Shown: positions 1 through 8,953 of the stretch, piece after piece
How the letters are laid out: every line of letters begins with the position of its first letter
Numbering within the stretch: position 1 is the first letter of the stretch
NCBI GenBank assembly: GCA_035638075.1
Contig: DASRAU010000031.1
Coordinates: forward strand, 1 to 64,000
Length of the DNA stretch: 64,000 nucleotides
Direction of reading: 5' to 3'
Source: DASRAU01 sp035638075
GTDB lineage: Bacteria; Acidobacteriota; Polarisedimenticolia; Gp22-AA2
Program-made: the position numbers and the translations under genes
Notes under the pieces: model-generated
What the model was told of the DNA's origin: nothing
The model's input: the letters and a program-made list of their open reading frames with translations, nothing else
Databases searched by the model: none

Positions 1-28
1 CCCCCCCCGAAAATCCCGAGGGCGATGA

Positions 29-2071
29 TCAGGGCCTGGGCCGCGCTGGAACCCGCTCGGCGGGCCCCCAGGCGGACTGCCGCAGCCAAGGGGCCAGGTC
101 GGCCGCGAGGAGGGGTGGGCAGAGATGGAAGCCTTGCGCCGAGTCGCAGCCGAGACCGCGCAGGCGATCCAGGGTCTGCTGATCCTCGACCCGCTTGGCG
201 GCCATCCTGAGCCCCATCATGTGACCCAGGTCGACGATGGGACGGATGGTGGTGTCGTGCGCGGCGAGGGCCCCGTCGATCTTGACCTCGCGGACCGGCA
301 GACCTGCGAGATGCTGCAGCGACGCGGCGCCGGCGCCGAAGTCGTCGATCGTGAGTCCGATCCCCATGGCGCCGAGCCGCGTCGCCGTCTCGACCGCCGG
401 GGCCGCCAGGACGCTGCTCTCCGGGAGATCCGCTTGCAACCGGCCGGGATCGAACCTCCAGACCTTCAGCAGATCCCGGGTCATGGCCGGCAGGTCTGAA
501 TCCAGCAGGCTTCCCGCCGAAAGATTCACCGCGACATCGATCTCCAGACCGGCCTTCATCCAGGCCCGCGCCTGCTGCAGGGCGGAATTGAGCACCCACC
601 GCGTCAGGGGCATGGTGAGACCGGCCTCTTCCGCGACGGGGATGAAGCTCCCCGGAGGCAGCAGGCCTCGTTCCGGATGCTGCCACCGGACCAGCGCCTC
701 GACGCCGATCGCCCTGCCGATCTGCAGATCGATCGTCGGCTGGAAATGCAGCACCAGCTCGTCGTGTTCGATGGCGTGCGCCAGCTCGCCGCGCTGCACG
801 CGCTGCTCCGGGATCGCGCTGTCCTGCCGCGGAACGTAGAACGCGTAGCCGCTCCGGGCGCGCTTGGCCACGTACATCGCCTCATCGGCGCGGCGCATCA
901 GGCTCGACGCGTCCCGTCCGTGCTCGGGAAAAAGAGCAATGCCGATGCTGGCGCTGACGCGGAGGACTCGATCGTCGATCGTGAAGGGCTGCTCCAGCAC
1001 CCGGAGGACCTTTTGCGCGGTCCTCGCTCCATCCTCGCCGCCCATGCCGAGGCCGGGGAGAATGGCGAACTCGTCGCCGCCGAGGCGGGCCACCGTATCG
1101 GAGCTCCTGAGCAACCCCTCCAGGCGCTGGGAGATCTGGAGCAGAAGACAGTCCCCCATGTGGTGTCCGTGGGAGTCGTTCACCTCCTTGAAGCCGTCCA
1201 CGTCCATGATGAGCAGGGCGGCCGTTTTTCCCTGCCGGCTCCCCGTCAGGATGGCCTGGCGCAGCCGATCGTTGAGGAGAGTCCGATTCGGGAGCCGCGT
1301 CAGAGCATCGTGCAGGGTCCTGTACTCGAGCGCCTCGGTCTGGGCCTTCCGCTCGGAGATGTCCCGCAGGACGGCGACGAGATACGGCGCGCCGTCAAGC
1401 AGCATCCGGGAGGCGCGGATCTCGAGGGGGAAGGTGGAGCCGTCCTTGCGACGACCCCACAACTCGCGCGGCCCCGCGGACGACACGGCTGCCCGGCCCG
1501 ATCTCTCCCAGCCGGCCGCGAGGTAGTCCGCGAACTCGTCCTGGCAGGGTCCGGCGATGATCCGGCCGGCCTCGCGGCCGAGGATCTCACGGGGCTCGTA
1601 GCCGAACAGGCTCCGGGCCGCCTGGTTGAACGACACGATGCTGCCGTTGCCGTCGATCGTGACGACCCCGTCGAAAAAATCGTCCAGGACCGCCTGGGCC
1701 TCGCCGCGCCCCCGCACCGCATCGACCTCGAGCACGCAGGCGAAGGAGCGGTCCTCGAGGCCGCTCGTGACGGAGGCGCTGAATCGGCCCGGAAACTGAC
1801 GGCCATCGGCATGGAGGAAACGCTGTTCCGACCGGAATTCGTCGATTTCGCCGGCCAGGAGCCGGCGGGAGTTCGACTCCATGAGCTGCTGGTCGTGCGG
1901 ATCGATGACCGCTCCCAGGGTTCTGTCCAGGAGCTCCTTCTTCGTGTAGCCCAGAAGCGAGCAGAGCCTCGGGTTGACCTGGAGGAAGCGTCCCTCGGAG
2001 CTGATCAGCGCCAGACCGACGGGGGCATCATCGTAGGGTCTGCCCCCCCGGCGCCTCGAACGTGACCTCAT
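29..2071 (-). CDS. PAS-PAS-GGDEF-EAL cyclic-di-GMP signalling protein
   Basis: Predicted c-di-GMP enzyme of 680 residues. Two PAS sensor domains lie at about 8-120 and 125-250, then a GGDEF domain and an EAL domain to the C-terminus. The cyclase signature GGDEF is intact at residues 331-335. An inhibitory-site motif RSSD lies five residues before it, so synthesis with product feedback is expected. The EAL domain keeps EAL (458-460), DD (576-577) and K597. It has Asp548 where a metal-binding Glu is usual and Lys626 where the AEGVE Glu is usual, so hydrolysis is probably weak or lost. No membrane segment is seen, so it is likely cytosolic. The ATG at 2071 is chosen because the upstream extension would overlap the divergent ferritin-like gene; a GTG at 2089 is also possible. 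Confidence 0.9.
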   Translation of the reverse strand: MRSRSRRRGGRPYDDAPVGLALISSEGRFLQVNPRLCSLLGYTKKELLDRTLGAVIDPHDQQLMESNSRRLLAGEIDEFRSEQRFLHADGRQFPGRFSASVTSGLEDRSFACVLEVDAVRGRGEAQAVLDDFFDGVVTIDGNGSIVSFNQAARSLFGYEPREILGREAGRIIAGPCQDEFADYLAAGWERSGRAAVSSAGPRELWGRRKDGSTFPLEIRASRMLLDGAPYLVAVLRDISERKAQTEALEYRTLHDALTRLPNRTLLNDRLRQAILTGSRQGKTAALLIMDVDGFKEVNDSHGHHMGDCLLLQISQRLEGLLRSSDTVARLGGDEFAILPGLGMGGEDGARTAQKVLRVLEQPFTIDDRVLRVSASIGIALFPEHGRDASSLMRRADEAMYVAKRARSGYAFYVPRQDSAIPEQRVQRGELAHAIEHDELVLHFQPTIDLQIGRAIGVEALVRWQHPERGLLPPGSFIPVAEEAGLTMPLTRWVLNSALQQARAWMKAGLEIDVAVNLSAGSLLDSDLPAMTRDLLKVWRFDPGRLQADLPESSVLAAPAVETATRLGAMGIGLTIDDFGAGAASLQHLAGLPVREVKIDGALAAHDTTIRPIVDLGHMMGLRMAAKRVEDQQTLDRLRGLGCDSAQGFHLCPPLLAADLAPWLRQSAWGPAERVPARPRP

Positions 2072-2243
2072 CCGAGTCTGCTGCTTCACCCCACCTCCGC
2101 TGTCAGGATGCGTTATAGCCCCGCCGCGAGACGCCCACAATTCGGCAGAATCATGAATCGTCGGTCCGGACCGTCCTGACAGTCGGCTGTCCCTGTCGAC
2201 GGGTGATAGGATTTTCCCCACACTTGAAAATGAGGAGAACCGG

Positions 2244-2795
2244 ATGGCCGACAAGCCGTTCCTGACCGACATCAAGACCCTGAGGCAGCGGGCACGCCAG
2301 CACATCGAGACGGGCGCCGTGACGCCGGGATACAAGGCCGACCGCGAGACCGTCGTCCGTCTCCTGAACGAAGCGCTGGCCACGGAGATCGTCTGCGTCC
2401 TGCGATACCGCCGCCACCATTTCATGGCGAACGGCATCAACGCCCAGAGCGTCGCCCAGGAATTCCTCGCGCACGCCAACGAAGAGCAGGCGCACGCCGA
2501 TCAGATCGCGCAGCGCATCGTGCAGCTTGGAGGCGAGCCGAACTTCTCTCCGGAGGGGCTCTTGACCCGCAGCCACGCGGAGTACGTCGAAGGCAACTCC
2601 CTCCTCGACATGATCAAGGAGGACCTGATCGCCGAACGGATCGCCATCGACAGCTATCGCGAGATGGTCGCCTGGCTCGGGCACGACGACCCCACCACGG
2701 TGCGGATGCTCGAGGGAATCCTCGCCATGGAAGAAGAGCACGCGGAGGATCTCGTCAGCCTGATCGAAGAGCTGGGGAAAGCCGCGCCCCGCTGA
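2244..2795 (+). CDS. Ferritin-like / bacterioferritin-type di-iron protein
   Basis: A 183-residue four-helix ferritin-like protein. Glutamates and histidines expected of a di-iron centre are visible in each helix: the first Glu in EALATEI, then EEQAHAD, EDLIAERIAIDSY and EEEHAEDL. Bacterioferritin-type proteins bind and oxidise Fe(II) and can protect against peroxide. Length is slightly above the usual 155-165 residues because of an N-terminal extension of about 30 residues. The start is supported by a GAGGAG-type ribosome site just upstream. It is transcribed divergently from the c-di-GMP gene. Whether it forms an iron-storing cage or is a smaller ferritin-like oxidase cannot be told from sequence alone. 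Confidence 0.85.
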   Translation: MADKPFLTDIKTLRQRARQHIETGAVTPGYKADRETVVRLLNEALATEIVCVLRYRRHHFMANGINAQSVAQEFLAHANEEQAHADQIAQRIVQLGGEPNFSPEGLLTRSHAEYVEGNSLLDMIKEDLIAERIAIDSYREMVAWLGHDDPTTVRMLEGILAMEEEHAEDLVSLIEELGKAAPR

Positions 2796-2864
2796 ACGGC
2801 CCGGGGATTCGGCGGGCGGCGGGCATGTGAACGCCCGCCGCCGCCTCGCTTCACCGCGCCGGGG

Positions 2865-3926
2865 CTACCGGGTCGCCTGCTGGGTCTCCACGGTCATGTC
2901 GTTGCGGACCGAACGGACCCCCTGGACGGAGCGGGCCGAGTAGACGGCCGACAGGCTGCGCTCCCACGAGGGGACCTTGCCGGTCAGTCGAACGACGCCG
3001 TTGCTGACTTCGACGCCGATGCTGGCGTTCTCCTGATCGCCACGGTCCTTCAGCGCCTTCTTGACGTCTTCCTGAAGCTCCTCATCGCGTGCCTGGACCG
3101 AGTTCTGCTGCTGCGCGGTGACGATCTCCAGCTTGTTCTCCACCTTCTTGACGCCCGACACGCTCTGGACGACTTCCTGGGCCGCCGACTTCGATTCCGG
3201 GGTGGGAACCATGCCGAAGAGCGTCACGGTCCCGTCCACCGTGTCGACGTTGATCTCGGTCGCGGGGGTGCGGGAATCCGCGGCCAGTTTCATCTTGGCG
3301 GCGGAGGTGATCCACAGGTCGTTCATGACGCTGCCCACGCTCTGTTTCGCGGGGTCCGGCTTCGTCGCCTCATCCAGCCTGAAATCGCCGTCGGCGACCT
3401 CGTCGCGGACTTCGATCTCGGACACGATGCGCACGACTCCGGGCTTGCCGGAGGTGAGGTGCAGGGCACGCACGTTGTCGTTCCAGGAGGCGGCCTTGCC
3501 GGCGAGCAGGACGACCCCCTTGTTGACGGACTTGACGGAGATGTTGCTGTTGTCGAGCACCGGGTCGGACTTCAGCGCCGAGGCGACGTCGGACTTGATG
3601 GCATCGTCGGAGCGCTGCACGTGAGCCTCCTTCGCGGGAGGCACGATCTGCAGGTAGTTCTTGACGTCGACCACGCCTTCGACCTTGCGCACCTCGGCGG
3701 TCGCCTTCGCCTTCTCCTGCTCGCTGCGCACCTTGCCGAAGAGCGACACGCGTCCGTTGATGGTGTCGACATTGATGGACGTGCCCTGGACGTCGGCGGC
3801 GAGATAGAGGGCGGTCTTCGCCTTCATCGTGATCCAGGAATCCGGCCGGGTCGCCGCGTGGGCGGCCATCGGCAGGGAAAGAACGAGGGCCGCGAGCAGG
3901 GCGTGGCTCATGGGTGGACGTTTCAT
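2865..3926 (-). CDS. Exported multi-BON-domain protein (OsmY-like)
   Basis: A 353-residue exported protein. It has a signal peptide (MKRPPMSHALLAALVLSLP...AHA), then repeated BON domains with the typical pattern of a short helix, 'INVDT..GRVSLFGKV' and 'V.GV..V.N.L'. At least four units are visible, at approximately residues 30-95, 105-175, 200-270 and 275-345. BON domains are thought to bind phospholipid or other envelope surfaces, and OsmY-type proteins are periplasmic and stress-induced. The ATG at 3926 is preferred over the longer frame to 3971 because it has a clear AAGGAG ribosome site and starts the signal peptide. It lies just downstream of the YtxH-like gene, probably in one operon. 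Confidence 0.85.
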   Translation of the reverse strand: MKRPPMSHALLAALVLSLPMAAHAATRPDSWITMKAKTALYLAADVQGTSINVDTINGRVSLFGKVRSEQEKAKATAEVRKVEGVVDVKNYLQIVPPAKEAHVQRSDDAIKSDVASALKSDPVLDNSNISVKSVNKGVVLLAGKAASWNDNVRALHLTSGKPGVVRIVSEIEVRDEVADGDFRLDEATKPDPAKQSVGSVMNDLWITSAAKMKLAADSRTPATEINVDTVDGTVTLFGMVPTPESKSAAQEVVQSVSGVKKVENKLEIVTAQQQNSVQARDEELQEDVKKALKDRGDQENASIGVEVSNGVVRLTGKVPSWERSLSAVYSARSVQGVRSVRNDMTVETQQATR

Positions 3927-3967
3927 TCTGAGGATCTCCTTGAGATCAATCGTTGACATGAGGTCGT

Positions 3968-4243
3968 TCATACCTTGTCCGCACGGCGCGTGACCTCGTC
4001 GCGCGCCTCTTCGTAAGCCGCCACCCCGGTCTTCAGGGTCCGGTCGCCCGCCGCCCGGATCGCCGCGGGGGCGCGTTCCACCTTCCGCTTCAGGCCGAGC
4101 GCGGCGCTCTTGAGCTGCGCCCGCGTCTCCCGCCCGGAGCGTGGCGCCATCAGGAGAGCGGCCACGGCACCCGCCGTGGTGCCCAGCATGAAGACACCCA
4201 GAAACGACCCGAACCCTCGCGGCGCGGCACTTTTATTGAACAT
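3968..4243 (-). CDS. YtxH-domain small membrane protein
   Basis: A 91-residue protein with one N-terminal membrane segment (FGSFLGVFMLGTTAGAVAALL) followed by 'APRSGRETR', the hallmark of YtxH-type proteins. An amphipathic, charged helical tail follows. Members are general-stress or envelope-associated proteins of unknown biochemical role. A strong AAGGAGG ribosome site precedes the ATG. It is 41 bases upstream of the BON-domain gene on the same strand, which suggests a shared envelope-stress operon. Function beyond membrane association is not known. Confidence 0.75.
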   Translation of the reverse strand: MFNKSAAPRGFGSFLGVFMLGTTAGAVAALLMAPRSGRETRAQLKSAALGLKRKVERAPAAIRAAGDRTLKTGVAAYEEARDEVTRRADKV

Positions 4244-4408
4244 GGAATCCTCCTTTGTTGACTTTCTGTGTGTAAAGACGACCGCCGGGCCTCATCGTCA
4301 GAATGCCTTCCTGGCGCGGTGCTCCCGGGGGAACCCACAGCCTACCCGGCCCGGGTGGATTTGTAAGTCGGCCCCGTGCTGAATTGATGGTCAGGAATAG
4401 CCCCATGG

Positions 4409-5998
4409 ATGGATCGCTCCGGATCCGGTATCCATGAGCCTGCGGAACAACGCGTGAAGAACACCTGGAACGCCTGGTCGTGGTGGCGGCGGATGATCGC
4501 GGTCGTCGCGGGTTCGCTCGCGCTGGCCTTCGGCCTGCTCGTCCTCTACGGATTGACCGCGAACCTGCTGATCCGGACGCGATTGCTGCGGGCCCTCATC
4601 AACCATGGCCCGGACACCCTCTCCGTGGAGTACGGCTCCGCGTACTCGCTGCTCCCGGGACGAGTGCGGGTCAAGGACTTGCGCATCCGTGACCGCGGGG
4701 TCGCGACCGAATGGGTGATTTCACTCGAGCGTGGCCGCGGCTCGATCAGCCTCGTCGATCTCCTCCGCAAGCGGTTCCACCCGACGCGCATCCGGGGAAG
4801 CGGCCTGTCGGTCCGCGTCCGGAGCCGGCTGACGCCCGAGCAGGCGACGCCAAACCTTCTCCCCTTCCTCCCCCCGATCGCCGGGTTTCCCGCTCCGCCG
4901 CTCCGGAAGCCCGGCGAGGAGGCGCCGCTCCCCACCGGACACGAATGGGTCGTCCGGCTCGACGATGTCGCCGTCGCGGTCGGCGAGATCTGGGTGAACG
5001 AATACCACTACACCGGGGACGCCACCCTGACGGGCGGCATGCTGCTCCATCCCCGGCTCCGGTTCGAGGTCTTCCCGACCGCGCTCGAGGTCACGAGCGG
5101 CACGCTGCGCCTGCGCGAGGAGCCGCTCGCCGCCTCGCTGCAGGCGCATCTCGCCGGCGTCATTCACCCCTACGACCTGCGTCACGCGCCCGGCGAGGCC
5201 GCCCTTCTGGCCATGACCGGAGGGGGACGAGGCACGGGAACGATCGAAAGCATCCACTTCCTCAACGGCCTGCTGCACACTCCGCCGTCACTCAGCCTGG
5301 AAGGCGGGACCGGCACGCTCGCAGCCGAGCTGTCGCTCGACCACGGCTCCGGGACGGGAGGGCTGGATTTTTCGGTGCAGGGGGCGAAAGCCTTGATGCC
5401 CGACGCGGCCATGACGGGTGAGGCTGAAGGCCGGCTCGCTCTGGCGCGGCTCGAGTTGCAGAACGGCCTGGCGGATTTCGGCGGGAGCCATCTCGAGGTG
5501 CGCAAGGTCCTCGTGAAGCGGGGGAACGAGACGCCCTGGCCCTGGTGGGGAACCCTCACGATCCCCGCGGGGGATCTGCGCACCGGGCCGCCACGCGTCC
5601 TCTACGCGCACGCCGACCTGCGCGCGCGAAACGCCCAGCCCCTCTACCACCTGCTGAACGCGAAGCTTCCGCCCTGGGCGGAGTCGCTGTTGAAAATGAA
5701 GGGGATGACCGCGACGGCCGATGTGGCGCTGTCACGATCTTTCGTGGACGTGAAATCGCTCGAAGCGCAGGGGGGATCGTTCCACATCCTGGGGCGGTAT
5801 CACGCCGCCCAGGGGAAGAAGGACGGAGCGTTCCTGATCGACTCCGGTCCCCTGGCGATCGGCGTCGGGATCGGCGCAGGCAAGTCCGAAATCGTCCTCG
5901 CCGGGCCGCGGACCTGGTTCCGCGAGCAGTCGGCCCGCCAGGTCGCAGCCTCGCATGCGGGGGGCCCGGACCCGGAAGCCCGGGCCCTCAGGCAATGA
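4409..5998 (+). CDS. Membrane-anchored AsmA-like protein of unknown function
   Basis: A 529-residue protein with one N-terminal membrane helix (about residues 29-52, after WSWWRRMIAVV). A long region rich in beta-strands follows, with no cysteine or catalytic motif. Phrases such as 'VEYGSAYSLLPGRVRVKDLRIRD' and repeated 'F..L.GTG.L..ELSLD' resemble AsmA/DUF748-type proteins. Those are anchored in the inner membrane, face the periplasm and are linked to lipid transport or outer-membrane assembly. This assignment is by overall character, not by a diagnostic motif. A GTG at 4454, immediately before the membrane helix, is an alternative start. The 165 bases upstream hold no clear feature. Confidence 0.6.
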   Translation: MDRSGSGIHEPAEQRVKNTWNAWSWWRRMIAVVAGSLALAFGLLVLYGLTANLLIRTRLLRALINHGPDTLSVEYGSAYSLLPGRVRVKDLRIRDRGVATEWVISLERGRGSISLVDLLRKRFHPTRIRGSGLSVRVRSRLTPEQATPNLLPFLPPIAGFPAPPLRKPGEEAPLPTGHEWVVRLDDVAVAVGEIWVNEYHYTGDATLTGGMLLHPRLRFEVFPTALEVTSGTLRLREEPLAASLQAHLAGVIHPYDLRHAPGEAALLAMTGGGRGTGTIESIHFLNGLLHTPPSLSLEGGTGTLAAELSLDHGSGTGGLDFSVQGAKALMPDAAMTGEAEGRLALARLELQNGLADFGGSHLEVRKVLVKRGNETPWPWWGTLTIPAGDLRTGPPRVLYAHADLRARNAQPLYHLLNAKLPPWAESLLKMKGMTATADVALSRSFVDVKSLEAQGGSFHILGRYHAAQGKKDGAFLIDSGPLAIGVGIGAGKSEIVLAGPRTWFREQSARQVAASHAGGPDPEARALRQ

Positions 5999-6061
5999 TC
6001 CCGGCTCTCTCAGGAACCCCCTGACGAGCTGCGCATCGCCGATGTGTTCAACTGCCGGTCG

Positions 6062-6571
6062 ATGCGCCCGGCTCGCGTTTCGCTCCTTCTGTTGCTGGCA
6101 CTTTTCGTCGCGACATGCTCCCACCGGGAGCCGGTCACCTCGGATGCGGGGCCCGCGAACGTTGCGACACCGGCGGGCGTCCAGCCGCCCGCCGCGACGC
6201 CGGCCGCGCCGGCCGCGCCCATCCCGGCCGAGCCCGTCCCGCCCGTTGTGAAAGCACCCGCGCCGGCCCGGCCGCTGGACTTGAACACGCTGGAGACGCA
6301 GCTCAAGGAGACCAGGGCGATCGGCCTCTTCACCAAGATCACCCTCAAGAACCAGGTCGACGATCTGCTGGGCCAGTTCCGCAAGTACTACCGGGGGAAG
6401 GCGAAGCTCACCCTGAAGGACCTGCGGCGGTCCTACGACCTCCTGATGATGAAGGTGCTCACGCTCCTCCAGGATGAAGACCAGCGGCTGGCGACCGCCA
6501 TCGTCTCCTCGCGCGAGGCGATCTGGCGCCTGCTCGCCGACGAGAAGACCTTCTCTACCCTTCAGGGCTGA
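6062..6571 (+). CDS. Putative lipoprotein with helical C-terminus
   Basis: A 169-residue exported protein of unknown function. The N-terminus (MRPARVSLLLLLALFVATC) looks like a lipoprotein signal with the acylated Cys at residue 19, although Thr at -1 is not ideal. A 50-residue Pro/Ala-rich linker follows, typical of envelope proteins that cross periplasmic space. A basic, helical domain of about 95 residues ends the protein ('QFRKYYRGKAKLTLKDLRRSYDLLMMKVLTLLQD'-like pattern). The start is taken at 6062 rather than 6044 because it places the positive charges right before the hydrophobic stretch. It is followed at 14 bases by another small exported protein. Confidence 0.65.
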   Translation: MRPARVSLLLLLALFVATCSHREPVTSDAGPANVATPAGVQPPAATPAAPAAPIPAEPVPPVVKAPAPARPLDLNTLETQLKETRAIGLFTKITLKNQVDDLLGQFRKYYRGKAKLTLKDLRRSYDLLMMKVLTLLQDEDQRLATAIVSSREAIWRLLADEKTFSTLQG

Positions 6572-6585
6572 TCGGGAGAGCCACG

Positions 6586-6843
6586 ATGAACAGAGTCACC
6601 CTGGGATGGGCCCATGCGTTCGTGGTCGCGGCGCTCTTCGCCAGGCCCTCGTCCGCCGCCGACGACGAAGCGCTCAAGAAGGACCTGACGGCGGTGATCG
6701 CGCTCCAAGGATTGCCGTGCGGCAAGGTCGTCGCCGTCAAGGTGCTGGCCGAGAGCGACTACAACGCCTCGTGCGAGGACGGGAACAGGTATCACGTTCA
6801 CCTGAGTCCCGAGGGGCGGGTGGTGGTCGAAAAGCAGAAGTAG
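6586..6843 (+). CDS. Small exported protein, PepSY-like size, unknown function
   Basis: An 85-residue protein with an N-terminal signal peptide that ends near PSSAAD (about residue 25). A compact domain of about 60 residues follows, with two cysteines (LPCGK and ASCED) that could form a disulfide in the periplasm. The end, 'YHVHLSPEGRVVVEKQK', resembles the terminal strand of small alpha/beta envelope domains, but no family is recognised with certainty. A 'GGGAGAG' ribosome site precedes the ATG. It is likely co-transcribed with the lipoprotein gene upstream and the outer-membrane barrel gene downstream. Confidence 0.6.
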   Translation: MNRVTLGWAHAFVVAALFARPSSAADDEALKKDLTAVIALQGLPCGKVVAVKVLAESDYNASCEDGNRYHVHLSPEGRVVVEKQK

Positions 6844-6914
6844 CCGTCCACGCATCGTCCCTTTCACTGTCACGTCGCGAGCCCGGATCGGCTCGCCATT
6901 TCGAGGAGGATTTC

Positions 6915-7454
6915 ATGCTGCGCAGGATCCTGATGGCCGTCGGATTGCTCTGGCTCGGTTCCACCGCGGTGCTCGCCGGACCGTTCTACATCGGCGCCAG
7001 CGCCGCCAAGACCAACCTCCAGCAGGACGACCTGAACGGGTCGTTCGACGCCAGCGACACGACGTTCAAGGCATTCGCCGGGTTCCGCTTCCTGAAGTTC
7101 CTCGGTGTCGAAGGGGGCTATGTCGATTTCGGCTCGCTCGAGGACACCAACGCCGGGACCAACACCACCGTCGAGGGGAACGCCTACGACCTCTTCCTGG
7201 TCGGGGTGCTGCCAATCGGCAAGCACTTCGAGCTGTTCGCCAAGGGCGGCGTGTTCCAGTGGGACCGCAACGCCGACTCGGATGGGCTTCTGAGCGGGAA
7301 CGACAGTGACAGCGGCACCGACCCGGTCTGGGGCGGGGGGCTGGCGTTCGTCTTCGGCAAGCACATCGGTCTTAGGCTCGAATTCGAGCGGTACGAGATG
7401 ACCGACGTCGACAGCCTGGACCAGGAGAGCGCCGGGCTCGAACTCCGCTTCTGA
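6915..7454 (+). CDS. OmpA-like outer-membrane beta-barrel protein
   Basis: A 179-residue predicted eight-stranded barrel. It has a signal peptide (ending about VLAG, residue 20) and then alternating hydrophobic and polar strands ('FYIGASAAKTN', 'FKAFAGFRFLKFLGVEGGYVDFG', 'YDLFLVGVLPI', 'FELFAKGGVFQWD'). It ends in Phe (GLELRF), the usual outer-membrane assembly signal. The acidic, Gly/Asp-rich loop near residue 125-140 would face the outside. The family is the small OmpA/OmpX-type 'outer membrane beta-barrel domain' group; no OmpA peptidoglycan-binding domain is present. A GAGGAGG ribosome site fixes the ATG at 6915; the frame is open further upstream only by chance. Confidence 0.8.
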   Translation: MLRRILMAVGLLWLGSTAVLAGPFYIGASAAKTNLQQDDLNGSFDASDTTFKAFAGFRFLKFLGVEGGYVDFGSLEDTNAGTNTTVEGNAYDLFLVGVLPIGKHFELFAKGGVFQWDRNADSDGLLSGNDSDSGTDPVWGGGLAFVFGKHIGLRLEFERYEMTDVDSLDQESAGLELRF

Positions 7455-7473
7455 CGTCCCGGACCCACCCTCG

Positions 7474-8865
7474 CTAGAGCGGGAGCGTCCTTACGTCTCC
7501 GAGCTTCGGGACGTTCGTGGTGAATCCCTTCCCCTGCAGGGTCGCCGCCAGCGCGGCGGCCGCCTCGGGCTCGCCGTGGGTCAGGTAGATGGTCTTCGGC
7601 CGCTCTTTCAGGGCGCCGAGCCAGCGCAGGAGCTCGTTGGTGTCGGCGTGGCCTGAGAAGCCGCACAGATCGGCGATGGCGGCCTTGACCTGGACCTGCT
7701 CACCGTGGATCGAGATCGTCGGCGCGTGATCCTGCAGCATCCGTCCGCGCGTGCCGGCCGCCTGGTAGCCGACCAGCACCACCGTGTTGCGCGGATCCGG
7801 CAGGAGCCGCTTCAGGTGGTGCAGGATGCGCCCGCCGGTGAGCATCCCCGACGACGAGATCAGGATGCCGGGCCCGCGGAACGAGTTGAGGGCTTTCGAC
7901 TCCTCGACCGTGGCGTGGGTGATGACGTTTCTGGCCGTCAGCTCGCCGAGATCGGCCTCCTGCTCGGCCGGATGCGCGGCGTAGATGCGCGTCGCCTCGA
8001 CCGCCATCGGGCTGTCGAGGTGGATCGGCAGGTCGGGGATGCGCTTCTGGCGCATGAGCGTGTTGAGGACGTAGATCACCTGCTGGGCCCGGCCGACCGC
8101 GAAGGCCGGGATGACCAGCACGCCGCCGCGCTTCATCGACTCGAGCACCAGCGCCGCCATCTGGTCGTAGAGGCTCCCCTCCGGGTGCGGCCGGTCGCCG
8201 TAGGTCGACTCCATGACGATGGCGTCGGCCGGCGGCGGCGGCTCCGGGTCGGGGTTCAAGGGCACGTCGTAGCGGCCGAGATCTCCCGAGAAGAGCAGCG
8301 TCGTTTCCTTGCCGTGCTCCCGGATGCGCATCTCGACCGTCGCCGAGCCGAGCAGGTGCCCGGCGTTCCTGAAGCGGACGGCGATGCGCTCGGGGAGGTC
8401 GGTCCACTCTTCGTACGGGCGGGTCGTGAAGCGCTCGAGGGTGCGCTCGGCGTCGCGCGCATCGAACAGCGGCAGCGCCGGGGTGTGCTTCGTCAGGCCC
8501 TTGCGGTTCAGGAAGGCCGCGTCTTCTTCCTGCAGCTTGGCGGCATCCATCAGCAGCAGGCGGCACAGCTCGAAGGTGGCGAGGGTCGAGACGATCGCCC
8601 CCTTGAATCCCTGCCGCACCAGCCGCGGCAGCATCCCGGAGTGATCGATGTGCGCGTGCGTCAGGACGACGAACGGGATGGCGGCGGCATCGAACGGGAT
8701 GGGCTCCCAGTTGCGCTCGCGCAGCTCCTTCGAGCCCTGGAACATGCCGCAGTCGACGAGCACCCGCTCGTCCCCCGCCCCGCCGCGGGCGCCGTCGCGC
8801 GAGGTGACCAGATAACGCGAGCCGGTGACGGTGCCGGCGGCTCCGAGGAACGCGATGTCGGCCAT
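7474..8865 (-). CDS. Beta-CASP metallo-beta-lactamase-fold RNA nuclease
   Basis: A 463-residue metallo-hydrolase related to CPSF73 and archaeal or bacterial beta-CASP RNases. The zinc-binding motif HAHIDHSG lies near residue 75. 'FSGDLGRYD' supplies a further metal ligand. The beta-CASP insert ('PAFAVGRAQQ', 'DSPMAVEAT', 'SSSGMLTGGRILHHL') and the terminal RNA-specificity motif 'GFSGHAD' are all present. Such enzymes cut or trim RNA in the cytosol. The ATG at 8865 begins MADIAFLGAAGTVTGS, the normal N-terminus of the family; the open frame further upstream would overlap the divergent phosphatase gene. Specific substrate cannot be inferred. Confidence 0.88.
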   Translation of the reverse strand: MADIAFLGAAGTVTGSRYLVTSRDGARGGAGDERVLVDCGMFQGSKELRERNWEPIPFDAAAIPFVVLTHAHIDHSGMLPRLVRQGFKGAIVSTLATFELCRLLLMDAAKLQEEDAAFLNRKGLTKHTPALPLFDARDAERTLERFTTRPYEEWTDLPERIAVRFRNAGHLLGSATVEMRIREHGKETTLLFSGDLGRYDVPLNPDPEPPPPADAIVMESTYGDRPHPEGSLYDQMAALVLESMKRGGVLVIPAFAVGRAQQVIYVLNTLMRQKRIPDLPIHLDSPMAVEATRIYAAHPAEQEADLGELTARNVITHATVEESKALNSFRGPGILISSSGMLTGGRILHHLKRLLPDPRNTVVLVGYQAAGTRGRMLQDHAPTISIHGEQVQVKAAIADLCGFSGHADTNELLRWLGALKERPKTIYLTHGEPEAAAALAATLQGKGFTTNVPKLGDVRTLPL

Positions 8866-8953
8866 GGCCGCCGATCCTAGACGCAGAGCGCCCGTCCGGG
8901 CAATCATCCCGGTCACGGCAACCTTCCGCACGGTGGTTTCGTTGGAGGTCGGC

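Noticed and set aside
677..2065. Long plus-strand open frame opposite the GGDEF-EAL gene
   Set aside because: It is antisense to clear conserved domains and its translation has no recognisable motif. Such shadow frames are common throughout this high-GC window.
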